Shown: positions 7,636 through 15,788 of the stretch, in pieces
How the letters are laid out: every line of letters begins with the position of its first letter
Numbering within the stretch: position 1 is the first letter of the stretch
Assembly: GCF_000314735.2 (NCBI RefSeq)
Contig: NZ_KB375270.1
Location: 248,001 to 312,000, forward strand
Source: Afipia felis ATCC 53690
GTDB lineage: Bacteria > Pseudomonadota > Alphaproteobacteria > Rhizobiales > Xanthobacteraceae
DNA length: 64,000 nt
Direction of reading: 5' to 3'
The notes under the pieces: generated by a model
What the model saw: the letters and a program-made list of their open reading frames with translations, nothing else
The model's database searches: none
What the model was told of the DNA's origin: nothing
Translations under genes and position numbers: made by a program

Positions 7636-7760
7636 GCTGACGACGATAGCTCACACGAACAGGAAATCGCCCGGCAAATATTCAGCCGCAATCGCGTCGA
7701 GCGGAAACGTCCGCTTCAATTTGAAAATGTTCAGATTGCTCTGATCCGTCGGCACGCCTT

Positions 7761-8519
7761 CTACAATCCAGCAGCTGCCGCATATCGTTGGAACAAGGCT
7801 GGCCTTGCAAAGATAATGTCCATCTGGAGGATACTTCCAATAGCAGATGAATGAGTTTCACAAACATCTGCACATTTAAAGCCAAGACCTTCAATATAAG
7901 TGATCGTCTCTCCGATGAGAGGAGCGCCGGCGTTGAACGGGAGGAATGATAGTTCGGCGACGATAGCCGAGGCGTTTTCCAGGACCTTGCCTGCACCTTT
8001 CAGAACATCGATTTCCGCACCCTGAACATCAAGTTTGATTAAATCAGGTGCAGGTAAGCCCTTCTCGGTCACAAGGCTATCGAGTCGCCTAGTTGGGACT
8101 TGGACGATTTTCACGTTGTCGTTGAATGACTGCGTGCGCTCGCGATGGAGACTTGTGCTGGTCTGGATAGTTTCGTTGATGAAAAGGGGCGCGCCAGCTT
8201 CATTATCCTCAACGCTCATGGCTGCGATGAAAAACGGATGGCCTGTTTTTTCAAGGAATGGGGCGTGGAGATTGTTTGCTTCGAATAAATAGAAGGCAGC
8301 TGATGGGAAAATTCTTCTCGCCTCTCGCGTCCAATGGCCTCTGAATGCCCCAATGTCGTAAATTGTTTTTGGGGCGAAACCGGCGCTCCGGAACCGATCA
8401 AGTGTTCGTTCGTGAGTGAGTGTCGGAATGTGATGTCGCCAGACATCCCTCAAATGTCGCCGGGTGGTGCGTGAGAAGATTGGCGGCACCATCAGCCGGG
8501 CGAATTCAAGAGCCTTCAT
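7761..8519 (-). CDS. FkbM family methyltransferase
   Basis: 252-residue class I methyltransferase of the FkbM family, which O-methylates sugars and natural products. Motif I is 'TIYDIGAFRGHWTREARRIFP', followed by 'AFYLFEANN'. The family hallmark 'LIKLDVQGAEIDVLKGA' is present, then 'AELSFLPFNAGAPLIGE' and the C-terminal 'QMDIIFARP'. Start chosen at ATG 8519 (MKALEFARLMVPP); the frame is open for 13 more codons upstream but the chosen start fits the family better. The gene is relatively A+T-rich (a 60-base stretch near 7861 is about 40 percent G+C) and, with the next methyltransferase, sits between tRNA-Tyr and tRNA-Gly. A role in modifying surface polysaccharide is inference. Confidence 0.88.
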   Translation of the reverse strand: MKALEFARLMVPPIFSRTTRRHLRDVWRHHIPTLTHERTLDRFRSAGFAPKTIYDIGAFRGHWTREARRIFPSAAFYLFEANNLHAPFLEKTGHPFFIAAMSVEDNEAGAPLFINETIQTSTSLHRERTQSFNDNVKIVQVPTRRLDSLVTEKGLPAPDLIKLDVQGAEIDVLKGAGKVLENASAIVAELSFLPFNAGAPLIGETITYIEGLGFKCADVCETHSSAIGSILQMDIIFARPALFQRYAAAAGL

Positions 8520-8563
8520 GATTTTTCCGGTTTGTACTGACCGGCGTGCGACCGGCAAATAAA

Positions 8564-8637
8564 TGGAGCGGGTGAAGGGAATCGAACCCTCGTATTCAGC
8601 TTGGAAGGCTGCTGCTCTACCATTGAGCTACACCCGC
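8564..8637 (-). tRNA. tRNA-Gly (anticodon TCC)
   Basis: 74 nt on the minus strand with encoded CCA (TGG at 8564-8566). Acceptor GCGGGTG pairs with CACCCGC, discriminator T. D arm GCTC/GAGC, anticodon loop CTTCCAA with TCC, T arm GAGGG-TTCGATT-CCCTT. It is opposite in strand to the other three tRNA genes here. Confidence 0.95.
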
Positions 8638-8722
8638 GCGCACGCAGATATGCAATACCGTTACCGTGTTGGCAACGGCGAATTCCAGCGGTCCGGCTGC
8701 GGCTCTAGGGGCGCAACAGCCG

Positions 8723-9010
8723 CTATGCCGCCGAGCGGTTCTTGATCGCCCCAACGATCGCGGTGAGAATCGCACCACCGGCGCCGCCGCCCACCACCTG
8801 TGTGATGATCGAGCCGACGTCGAAATTACCGCTCTGGATCGATGCCGCCACAGTCGGCCATGCCATCGTGATGATCTGGCCGAGTACACCGCCGCCGACC
8901 AGGCCTGCGATGGTGTTGCCGATGGTGCCGAGATCGAATGTCGGGGAAGCCTTGCCCGCGGCATTGCCGCCGAGAGCGCCTGCAACAAGATTGATTAAAA
9001 TCTGTTCCAT
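8723..9010 (-). CDS. Small glycine-rich membrane protein, hypothetical
   Basis: 95-residue protein with ATG at 9010 (MEQILINLVAGALGGNAAGK). It is rich in Gly, Ala, Ile and Val, with GxxxG-type spacing ('NTIAGLVGGGVLGQIITMAW', 'ITQVVGGGAGGAILTAIVGAIKN'), which suggests two membrane-embedded glycine-zipper helices separated by a short polar loop (QSGNFDVGS). The frame is open upstream, but that part is out of character and lacks a ribosome site. I know of similar 'DUF' proteins in Bradyrhizobiaceae with no assigned role. It is divergent from the GlsB/YeaQ-like gene at 9191. Confidence 0.7.
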   Translation of the reverse strand: MEQILINLVAGALGGNAAGKASPTFDLGTIGNTIAGLVGGGVLGQIITMAWPTVAASIQSGNFDVGSIITQVVGGGAGGAILTAIVGAIKNRSAA

Positions 9011-9190
9011 GATCGAGCCTCGATTTGCCAACGCAGCAAGCGTATCATTTTTATAAGGCTCTATATTGTCACGGGGTTGTGACGCAGATGCATGCATTCT
9101 TCGCTGTGGACCGGCGCGTGCGAAGAATTGCCAAGGTGCATCGATCGGCAAAAGCTTGGATTCTCGTTCACGCACCGAAGGAGCAAGGCA

Positions 9191-9448
9191 ATGCAAGGCG
9201 CTGAAATTGGATGGATTGCGGCCATCATCGTTGGCGGTCTGGCTGGCTGGTTCGCCGAGATGTTCATGAAGAGCGGTACCGGCATTTTCATGAATATCGT
9301 GCTTGGCATCGTCGGCGCGTCGTTGGCGAATTTTCTACTGGGATTGTTCGGCGTCGCGCTGGGCGGGTGGGTCGGTTACCTCATCGCCGGTTTTATCGGC
9401 GCCTGCATCCTGATCTTCCTCTGGCGCGCGATTCGCGGACGAGCGTGA
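9191..9448 (+). CDS. GlsB/YeaQ/YmgE family stress-response membrane protein
   Basis: 85-residue inner-membrane protein with three hydrophobic helices: 'IGWIAAIIVGGLAGWFAEMFM', 'NIVLGIVGASLANFLLGLFG' and 'GYLIAGFIGACILIFLWRAI'. The G-x-x-A-G-W pattern in helix 1 and 'NIVLGIVGA' in helix 2 are typical of the transglycosylase-associated/GlsB family, usually stress-induced but without a defined biochemical role. ATG 9191 has AGGAG about nine bases upstream. Length is normal for the family. It appears monocistronic. Confidence 0.87.
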   Translation: MQGAEIGWIAAIIVGGLAGWFAEMFMKSGTGIFMNIVLGIVGASLANFLLGLFGVALGGWVGYLIAGFIGACILIFLWRAIRGRA

Positions 9449-9506
9449 CGTTTGACGATCTGACGGCGCCCGCAGTTCAGCGGCCGCCGCCATTGTTTTG
9501 CGCGTC

Positions 9507-10301
9507 CTAAGCCGCGTACCGCTTCGCGGGCTCTTTGCCGGAGAGATTCGGCATCAGTTTTTGGCGTGCTGCTTCATAAGCTTCCAGATCCGCATTGTTA
9601 GGCAGTGCGGGAATGGTGGCGAATTCATTCTGGTCAAGACCAGACAACGCGGCATCGACCATGCGCTCCGCCGGCATCACCCATTCGCTCGGCACGTTCT
9701 CAAGCGGCAGTCCCGAAACATCCCAGAAGTCCGTGGCTGTTGCGCCGGGCAGCACGGCCTGAACGCGGATGTTCTTGTCCTGAAGCTCGTGGCGAAGTGA
9801 CTGACTGAAGGCGAGAACGAAAGCCTTCGATGCGCCATAGACTCCATTGAGTAATTCCGGCGCGATGGCGACGACCGAGGCTATGTTGATGATCGTGCCG
9901 CCGCCGCGGGCGACGAAGCCGGGCACGGCGGCATAGGTGAGCCGTGTCAGTGCGGTGACATTCAGGTCGATCATCTCTTCCATCCTGTCGGCATCGGAAT
10001 CGAGCAGCGGCGCGGTGGCGCCGATGCCTGCGTTGTTCACCAGCAGGGTGATGCTGGCGTCGGTCCGCAGCAGGTTCTCGATTCGCCGCAGGTCGTCTCT
10101 TTTGCCGAGATCGGCGGTCACGACCTCGACGGCGCGGCCGGTCGCGGCGCCGATCCTGTCGGCGAGGGCATTCAGTTTTTCGCGCCGTCGCGCGACCAGA
10201 ATGAGATTGTAGCCGCGGCGGCTGAGCCGTTCCGCATAGATCGCGCCAATGCCGGAAGATGCACCGGTAATGAGCGCAGTGCCTTTTGCTGAAAGTGCCA
10301 T
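9507..10301 (-). CDS. Short-chain dehydrogenase/reductase (SDR)
   Basis: 264-residue NAD(P)-dependent oxidoreductase of the classical SDR family. Cofactor motif TGASSGIG is at residues 12-19, Arg residues after strand 2 ('LVARRREKL') favour NADPH, NNAG is at 89-92, and the catalytic set is Ser142, Tyr155 and Lys159 in 'YGASK'. ATG 10301 is the family-typical start. Substrate unknown. It is divergent from a GlxA-type regulator at 10409; two direct repeats in the shared 107-base promoter region suggest that regulator controls this gene. Family assignment is firm. Confidence 0.92.
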   Translation of the reverse strand: MALSAKGTALITGASSGIGAIYAERLSRRGYNLILVARRREKLNALADRIGAATGRAVEVVTADLGKRDDLRRIENLLRTDASITLLVNNAGIGATAPLLDSDADRMEEMIDLNVTALTRLTYAAVPGFVARGGGTIINIASVVAIAPELLNGVYGASKAFVLAFSQSLRHELQDKNIRVQAVLPGATATDFWDVSGLPLENVPSEWVMPAERMVDAALSGLDQNEFATIPALPNNADLEAYEAARQKLMPNLSGKEPAKRYAA

Positions 10302-10350
10302 GATACGTCTCCTGTTGATCCAATCAGTGTCTTCCTGAGCTGGATATCTA

Positions 10351-10394
10351 CTTTTCAGGACGTCCCAAATGTCATATAAGCACCTTTTCAGGAC
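10351..10394. promoter_or_regulatory. Paired direct repeats CTTTTCAGGAC in a divergent promoter
   Basis: Identical 11-base direct repeats at 10351-10361 and 10384-10394 are 33 bases apart start to start, close to three helical turns, between the SDR gene and the AraC-type regulator. This is the geometry of an AraC-family operator; it is inferred from sequence only. Confidence 0.5.
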
Positions 10395-10408
10395 ATAGGT
10401 GGCTCCCC

Positions 10409-11350
10409 ATGCATGAGGTTGCGCTGGCGATATTCCCCGGTTTTCAGGCGATGGGGTTTGCTGTGGTGTCTGCGTTTGAAGTGGCCAACATGACGTTGGG
10501 CAAACCAGCCTATCGGCTGACGTTGCTGTCGGAGAGCGGCGGGCCCGTGCGCTCTTCAGCCGGCTTCTGCATCGAGACCGAAGCGTTCGGCGACGAGACG
10601 TTCGACACCGTCGTGATCGGCGCGGGCGCGCAAATCGAACCTGTCACGCCGGCCATGGCGGAATTCGTGCGGCGCTCGATGGGGACGGCGCGCAGAGTGG
10701 CCGCGCCCTGCATTGGTGCATTTGTCCTGGCAGAGGCTGGAGTACTCGATGGTCGCCGCGCCACCACGCACTGGGCTTTCGCGCAAGAACTGCGACAGCG
10801 ATATCCCGCGATCACGGTCGAGGAAGATCGCATCTACATCGTGGACGGGCCGGTGTGGACCTCGGCGGGGATGACGGCCGGCATCGACCTCGCGCTCGCC
10901 ATGATCGAGAAGGATCACGGCGCTGAGGTAGCGCGGTCAGTGGCGCGCAAGCTGGTCGTCTATCATCGCCGCGCGGGAGGTCAGTCGCAGTTTTCGACGT
11001 TGCTTGAACTCGCGCCGAAATCGGACCGTATCCAGAGCGCGCTCGACTACGCCAAGAGCCATCTTCGGAATGTATTGTCGGTCGAGGAACTCGCGCAGGC
11101 TGCGCATCTCAGTCCCCGGCAATTCAGCCGCGCGTTTCGTTCCGAAACCGGACAGTCTCCGGCCAAGGCCGTCGAGCATCTGCGCGTCGAGGCTGCGCGT
11201 CTGATGATGGAGGAGGGCCGTCATTCGATGGATGTGATTGCAAACGAGACGGGCTTTGCCGATCGTGAACGGATGCGCCGGGCTTTCCTGCGTGTGCTCG
11301 GACAGCCGCCGCAATCGATCCGCCGTCACGCGCGCGCCGCCGCGGCGTGA
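10409..11350 (+). CDS. GlxA-type transcriptional regulator (DJ-1/PfpI domain plus AraC HTH)
   Basis: 313-residue regulator. Residues 1-185 form a DJ-1/PfpI (class I glutamine amidotransferase-like) sensor domain, with a Cys at the nucleophile-elbow position (Cys101 in 'APCIGAFVLAEAG') and the 'TTHWAFAQEL' and 'TSAGMTAGIDLALAMIE' segments typical of GlxA. Residues 208-308 are an AraC DNA-binding domain with two helix-turn-helices ('SVEELAQAAHLSPRQFSRAFRSETG' and 'SMDVIANETGFADRERMRRAFLRVLG'). Domain order and length match the family. Divergent from the SDR gene, which is its likely target; the 11-base direct repeats between them are candidate sites. Its C-terminal end almost touches the convergent sensor-kinase gene. 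Confidence 0.92.
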   Translation: MHEVALAIFPGFQAMGFAVVSAFEVANMTLGKPAYRLTLLSESGGPVRSSAGFCIETEAFGDETFDTVVIGAGAQIEPVTPAMAEFVRRSMGTARRVAAPCIGAFVLAEAGVLDGRRATTHWAFAQELRQRYPAITVEEDRIYIVDGPVWTSAGMTAGIDLALAMIEKDHGAEVARSVARKLVVYHRRAGGQSQFSTLLELAPKSDRIQSALDYAKSHLRNVLSVEELAQAAHLSPRQFSRAFRSETGQSPAKAVEHLRVEAARLMMEEGRHSMDVIANETGFADRERMRRAFLRVLGQPPQSIRRHARAAAA

Positions 11351-11362
11351 GATGTGTGGCGC

Positions 11363-13114
11363 TCAGGCGTCTTCCTCCGGCATGACATCGTCCGGGCGCG
11401 TCACGAGGCGAATGTCGCAGACGATGCCGGATGCGGCATAGCTCACGTCATATCCGCCGCCCAACTGCCGCGTCAGGCTGGTGATGAGGCGTGTGCCGAA
11501 GCCTTCCTGTTCCGGTGGTTTCACCGGCGGGCCGCCATGTTCGCTCCAGGTCAGAGAGATCAGGTTGCCGCGCTCGTCCGGCTGCTTGGTCCAGCGCACC
11601 TCGACATGACCGGTGTCGTTGCTGAGCGCGCCGTATTTCAGCGAGTTGGTGCAAAGCTCATGAAAGATCATGGCCGTCGGCACCACGCTCGCCGAGCGCA
11701 GTTCCACCGGCGGTCCCGAGAGTGTGAAGCGGTGAGCGAGATCCTCGCGCGCCGGTGCGAGGGCTGCTTCGGCGACTTCCCGCAGATCGGCGTGCTGCCA
11801 GTTGTGACGTGTCAGGAGATCGTGACTGCGCACCAGCGCCTGCAGCCGTTCCTGAAAGCCGCGCAGCGCCTCCGGTCCCTGATTATTGCGAAAGCTCATG
11901 GCGGCGATGGATTGCACCGTGGCGAGCGTGTTCTTCACACGGTGGGCGAGTTCGTGGACAAGAATCTCGCGTCGCGCCTCCGACTGCTCGCGCTCGTCCT
12001 CGCGCCGCGCGTTTTCGTCCATCAGGCTATCGAAGGTCTGGCCGAGCACGCCGATCTCGTCGCTGCGGCCGTCCAGCCGGTTGCGGACGCCGTCCTGTCC
12101 GCGCCGCCAGCTCTCTGCCGTGGCGACCATCTGCATCAGGGGCTTGCGGATGATGCTGTCGCCGACGAGCCACGCCAGCACGAAGGCGGCCGTGCTGCCG
12201 AGCACGAACAGCAGGATGCTGCTGCGAAGCGCGCGGTCGATCGGTCCCAACGCTTCCGAGCGTGCGATGCCGCTCGACACATAGAGGCCGAACGATGTGT
12301 AGGGAGCGGGTACATAGCCGATAATGCGGTCGATGCCGTCGCGGCTGCGGACATCCGCCGTGCCGGGCAGCGCCGAGAGCAGATACATGTATCGCGTGGA
12401 AAAACTCGTCCCGATGAATTTTTCCGGCTCGGGTTCGCGCGCGACGATGATGCCGTTGCGGTCTGCCACGGTGATTGCGCTGCCGGGTGCAAGTCCGCGT
12501 TCGCGCAGTTGCCGGCCGAGCCATTCGAGATTGACCCCGGCGCCGACGATGAAATCGATATGGTCTCCCGTCACGGCAGGCAGCGCGACCGGGACAATGC
12601 GGCGGTCGGACAGTCGGCTCATGGTGTAGTCGCCGACGGCAAACTGGCGCGTGGCGAGAGCCTCGCGGAAATAATAGCGATCGCTGAGATTGACGGCGGG
12701 CACGCGGCCTTCGCTGAAGCAGCGCGGTTCGCCACTCGGTTCGACGATGACGATGGATGTCAGCAGCGGCAGTTTCGCCCGCACGCGCGCTAGATATTGC
12801 TGACAGGCGGCGAAGTCGCCGCCGCGGATTTCCGAGGACTGGCTCGCCGTATACAGGACGCCCTTGATGCCTTCGAAGATCTGTTCGAGTTCGGAGACGG
12901 CGAAATGCGCGTTGCGCGTCGCCTCCGCATTGGCGTCCCGGTAGCGATTGTCGCGCAGATCGAGGGAGGAATAGATCAAAGCGGCGAGCCCCGGCAGGCA
13001 TGCCACCAGCACCAGCGACAGGAGACGATAAACCAGCGACATGCGGCGCATGGAAGAAAGGCGTCTCAAGCCGCAGTTCCCGGTTTCGCGAGGGGCCTCA
13101 TGATCCGGATTCAT
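11363..13114 (-). CDS. HWE-family membrane sensor histidine kinase
   Basis: 583-residue sensor kinase. A first membrane helix ('LLSLVLVACLPGLAALIYSS', about 32-52) precedes a periplasmic double-Cache-like sensing region (about 53-298) with 'DRYYFREALATRQFAVGDY'. A second helix (about 300-320) and a HAMP segment follow. The kinase core is of the HWE class: phosphoacceptor His in 'ELAHRVKNTLATVQSIA' (His391), N box 'FHELCTNSLKYGALS', and the diagnostic W-x-E in 'LTWSEHGGPPV'. Such kinases commonly act in general stress or light signalling in Rhizobiales. Start chosen at ATG 13114; ATGs at 13141 and 13051 are alternatives. No response regulator lies beside it, so its partner is unknown. Cache-like sensing is inference. 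Confidence 0.9.
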   Translation of the reverse strand: MNPDHEAPRETGNCGLRRLSSMRRMSLVYRLLSLVLVACLPGLAALIYSSLDLRDNRYRDANAEATRNAHFAVSELEQIFEGIKGVLYTASQSSEIRGGDFAACQQYLARVRAKLPLLTSIVIVEPSGEPRCFSEGRVPAVNLSDRYYFREALATRQFAVGDYTMSRLSDRRIVPVALPAVTGDHIDFIVGAGVNLEWLGRQLRERGLAPGSAITVADRNGIIVAREPEPEKFIGTSFSTRYMYLLSALPGTADVRSRDGIDRIIGYVPAPYTSFGLYVSSGIARSEALGPIDRALRSSILLFVLGSTAAFVLAWLVGDSIIRKPLMQMVATAESWRRGQDGVRNRLDGRSDEIGVLGQTFDSLMDENARREDEREQSEARREILVHELAHRVKNTLATVQSIAAMSFRNNQGPEALRGFQERLQALVRSHDLLTRHNWQHADLREVAEAALAPAREDLAHRFTLSGPPVELRSASVVPTAMIFHELCTNSLKYGALSNDTGHVEVRWTKQPDERGNLISLTWSEHGGPPVKPPEQEGFGTRLITSLTRQLGGGYDVSYAASGIVCDIRLVTRPDDVMPEEDA

Positions 13115-13229
13115 TAAGAAAGCAGGGGGAGGGCGAGTCAAGTCGCGTTATCCGTTGGAAAAGGCGTCGGAAATATCCAACGAGAGGGCGTGACGAACGC
13201 AAATCGGTCGGCTATAGAAAGCCGTCTGT

Positions 13230-13305
13230 AGGGGTGTAGCTCAGTTGGTAGAGCATCGGTCTCCAAAACCGAGGGTCGCAGGTTCGAGTCCTGCCGCCCC
13301 TGCCA
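13230..13305 (+). tRNA. tRNA-Trp (anticodon CCA)
   Basis: 76 nt with encoded CCA. Acceptor AGGGGTG pairs with CGCCCCT, discriminator G; D arm GCTC/GAGC; anticodon loop CTCCAAA with CCA; T arm GCAGG-TTCGAGT-CCTGC. tRNA-Trp upstream of secE is usual in alphaproteobacteria. Confidence 0.97.
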
Positions 13306-13340
13306 GTCCTTGATCCGTACGGGCTTCGATTGCATGACCG

Positions 13341-13367
13341 TCCCGCCAGCCGCAGCGGGATTTTTTT
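13341..13367 (+). terminator. Intrinsic terminator of tRNA-Trp
   Basis: TCCCGC (13341-13346) pairs with GCGGGA (13355-13360) around an eight-base loop, followed by seven T. It separates tRNA-Trp from the downstream phosphatase and secE-nusG genes. Confidence 0.75.
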
Positions 13368-13496
13368 ATGCCCGATGCCGCCGTACGGAGTAGAGATCGG
13401 GGAAGATCCAGGCGAGGTGGCGGCGAACGCCGCGATAGCCATTGATATCGGCGTCGCACGAATCCCTTAGACGGGTCGCGGACCGGGACATTCATC

Positions 13497-14231
13497 ATGA
13501 CGGTTTCAGCACAGCCCATTCCTTCCGGATTTCGCGCGCCCGACGGCATGCGCATCTATGCGATCGGCGACATCCACGGCCGTGTTGACCTGTTGCGGGA
13601 CAAGCTCGCCGCGATCGATGCCGATCTGGCCGCACGGCCGGGCGTCAACCCGCTGCGAATCTTCATCGGCGATTACATTGACCGCGGCCCGGATTCGCGC
13701 GGCGTGATCGATACGCTGGTTGAACTGGGCCGCAGGGAGAGCTGTGTCTTTCTGCGCGGCAATCACGAGGCGATTCTCCTGGATTTTCCGCATAACCCGA
13801 AGCTCATGTCGGCCTGGCGGTCGGTTGGCGGCATCGAGACGCTGGCGTCCTACGGCATTGCGTCGTCGCCGGACCCGGACCCTACGGAGGCGTTGCAACT
13901 CGCCAACACGTTCGAGCGCACGCTGCCGGAGAGCCATCGCGACTTCTATCGCAAACTCGTCATTTCCCATGCGGCGGGCGATTTGTATTTCGTCCATGCG
14001 GGGGTGAGGCCGGGCGTCCCGCTGGAGGCGCAGTCGGTGGCGGACCGGATCTGGATCCGGCACGAATTCCTCAATCATGAGGGGCTGTTCGAGAAGCTTG
14101 TCATCCACGGCCATACGCCTGCGCCGGAACCGGAAATCAGGCCCAACCGCATCAATATCGATACGCGGGCCTTTTCCTCGGGCCGCCTGACCTGCATCTG
14201 GCTGGAGGGCGGGCATTTCGGCTTTATCTGA
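13497..14231 (+). CDS. Metallophosphoesterase / serine-threonine protein phosphatase family
   Basis: 244-residue calcineurin-type phosphoesterase with the complete dinuclear metal motif set: GDIHG (24-28), GDYIDRGPDS (58-67), GNHE (88-91), 'HAGVRPG' and 'HGHTP'. This pattern fits the PrpA/bis(5'-nucleosyl)-tetraphosphatase-like branch, which acts on phosphoproteins or dinucleoside polyphosphates. Substrate cannot be told from sequence. ATG 13497 leaves a short N-terminal extension before the first motif; ATG 13548 is a shorter alternative. It lies between tRNA-Trp and secE, a place where many relatives have a tuf copy. It is separated from secE by about 250 bases. Confidence 0.9.
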   Translation: MTVSAQPIPSGFRAPDGMRIYAIGDIHGRVDLLRDKLAAIDADLAARPGVNPLRIFIGDYIDRGPDSRGVIDTLVELGRRESCVFLRGNHEAILLDFPHNPKLMSAWRSVGGIETLASYGIASSPDPDPTEALQLANTFERTLPESHRDFYRKLVISHAAGDLYFVHAGVRPGVPLEAQSVADRIWIRHEFLNHEGLFEKLVIHGHTPAPEPEIRPNRINIDTRAFSSGRLTCIWLEGGHFGFI

Positions 14232-14478
14232 AGGGAGTTGGGCGGGGCCGGGAAGGGCTGGATCGGTTGGGATGCCTTGACCTTGCGGCCCGGGCGCAGT
14301 AGATAGCTGCACCTGCTGCTGGCCCGTTCTACGGATATCCGGCGCGGCTTTATCTCCCCGGACAATCGAGCCCGCTTGGCGGCTCATCCTTCAAACGAGG
14401 GTTGGGCGCCGCGAACGGCTGTCCGGAAACAGGCAATCTGGCCCAACACTTTATCAGACGCGAGTGGATACCGAGACG

Positions 14479-14670
14479 ATGGCTTTCAGCCCGTTCAAAT
14501 TTCTGCAGGAGGTCCGCTCCGAGACGTCCAAGGTGGTGTGGCCGACCCGCCGCGAGACCATGATCACGACCATCATGGTGTTCGTGCTGGTGGCTGTTGC
14601 GTCGATCTTCTTTTTCGTCACGGATCAGGTGATCCGGTTGTTGATTACATTCATCCTCGGCATTCGCTAG
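14479..14670 (+). CDS. secE: Preprotein translocase subunit SecE
   Basis: 63-residue single-helix form of SecE, the essential small subunit clamping SecY in the Sec translocon. The amphipathic segment 'FLQEVRSETSKVVWPTRRET' carries the conserved K-V-x-W-P-x-R pattern, and one membrane helix follows ('IMVFVLVAVASIFFFVTDQVI'). ATG 14479 gives the normal alphaproteobacterial length; a GTG at 14464 would add five residues. nusG starts 21 bases later, so the pair is cotranscribed. Confidence 0.95.
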   Translation: MAFSPFKFLQEVRSETSKVVWPTRRETMITTIMVFVLVAVASIFFFVTDQVIRLLITFILGIR

Positions 14671-14691
14671 CGACGGCTGGAACTGAACATC

Positions 14692-15222
14692 ATGAGCATG
14701 CGCTGGTACATCGTTCACGCCTATTCGAACTTCGAGAAGAAAGTCTCCGAATCCATTCGCGAGCAGGCCAAGCAACGCGGCCTCGAGGAATTGTTCGAGC
14801 AGGTGCTGGTTCCGACCGAGAAGGTCACGGAAGTACGCCGCGGCCGCAAGGTCGATACCGAGCGCAAGTTCTTCCCCGGCTATGTGCTGGTGAAAATGAA
14901 CCTGACCGACGAGGCGTTCCATCTCATCAAGAACACTCCGAAGGTGACAGGCTTCCTCGGCGCCGAAAACAAGCCGATGCCGATCTCGGAGGCCGAGGCG
15001 ATGCGTATCCTGCATCAGGTGCAGGAAGGCGTGGAGCGGCCCAAGACCTCGGTGTCGTTCGAGGTCGGCGAGAACGTCCGCGTGGCGGATGGTCCGTTCG
15101 CTTCGTTCTCCGGCGTGGTAGAGGAAGTGGACGATGCGCGTTCGCGTGTGAAGGTCGCGGTGTCGATCTTCGGTCGTGCGACGCCGGTCGAACTGGAATT
15201 CGGTCAGGTCGAAAAGGTCTGA
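14692..15222 (+). CDS. nusG: Transcription termination/antitermination protein NusG
   Basis: 176-residue elongation factor that binds the beta-prime clamp of RNA polymerase through its NGN domain and contacts Rho or ribosomal protein S10 through its KOW domain. The NGN opens with 'RWYIVHAYSNFEKKVSESI' and contains 'FFPGYVLVKMNL'. The KOW domain is 'FEVGENVRVADGPFASFSGVVEEVDD'. Length is standard. The start is ATG 14692, with a second in-frame ATG two codons on. It is followed by a structured 131-base leader and rplK. Confidence 0.97.
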   Translation: MSMRWYIVHAYSNFEKKVSESIREQAKQRGLEELFEQVLVPTEKVTEVRRGRKVDTERKFFPGYVLVKMNLTDEAFHLIKNTPKVTGFLGAENKPMPISEAEAMRILHQVQEGVERPKTSVSFEVGENVRVADGPFASFSGVVEEVDDARSRVKVAVSIFGRATPVELEFGQVEKV

Positions 15223-15316
15223 TCGTCACCGGGGCGGTTCGCCGCTCCGTAAGACCCGTGGAAGGGGGCAGGTGATCGCCAGTCACTTGCGAAACCGGAC
15301 CACGGTTCCTCAAGAA

Positions 15317-15336
15317 GGCCCGGAATGGTCCGGGCC
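15317..15336 (+). promoter_or_regulatory. Leader hairpin upstream of rplK
   Basis: GGCCCGG (15317-15323) pairs with CCGGGCC (15330-15336) around AATGGT, just before the rplK ribosome site GAAGGAG. In other bacteria L1 represses the L11 operon by binding the leader; this hairpin is a candidate, unproven. Confidence 0.4.
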
Positions 15337-15353
15337 ATTTGAAGGAGTAGAGC

Positions 15354-15782
15354 ATGGCAAAGAAAGTGACCGGATACCTGAAGTTGCAGGTGCCGGCCGG
15401 TGCGGCGAACCCGTCGCCACCGATCGGTCCCGCGCTTGGTCAGCGCGGCCTCAACATCATGGAGTTCTGCAAGGCGTTCAACGCGCAGACCCAGAAGATC
15501 GAAAAGAACACCCCGATTCCGGTGGTTATCACCATTTATGCGGACCGTTCCTTCACCTTCGAGATGAAGACGCCGCCGATGTCCTTCTTCCTCAAGCAGG
15601 CGGCAAAGGTCCAGTCCGGCTCCAAGGCGCCGGGCCGCGATGTCGCGGGCAAGGTGACGAAGGCGCAGGTGCGGGAAATCGCCGAGAAGAAGATGAAGGA
15701 TCTCAACTGCGACTCCATTGAATCGGCCATGAAGATGGTCGAGGGCTCTGCCCGTTCAATGGGTCTGGAAGTGGCGGGGTAA
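15354..15782 (+). CDS. rplK: 50S ribosomal protein L11
   Basis: 142-residue protein of the GTPase-associated centre that binds helices 43/44 of 23S rRNA. The Pro-rich switch '[25 protein letters not shown]' that forms the thiostrepton site is intact, and the C-terminal RNA-binding domain includes '[12 protein letters not shown]'. ATG 15354 follows a strong GGAG. rplA begins seven bases after the stop. Confidence 0.98.
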   Translation: MAKKVTGYLKLQVPAGAANPSPPIGPALGQRGLNIMEFCKAFNAQTQKIEKNTPIPVVITIYADRSFTFEMKTPPMSFFLKQAAKVQSGSKAPGRDVAGKVTKAQVREIAEKKMKDLNCDSIESAMKMVEGSARSMGLEVAG

Positions 15783-15788
15783 CGGGTC

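Noticed and set aside
11354..12793. 479-codon open frame antisense to the HWE kinase
   Set aside because: The minus-strand kinase has complete family motifs; this frame does not.
13138..13335. Minus-strand frames over tRNA-Trp giving 'GRQDSNLRPSVLETDALPTELHPY'-type peptides
   Set aside because: This is the well-known spurious translation of an antisense tRNA.
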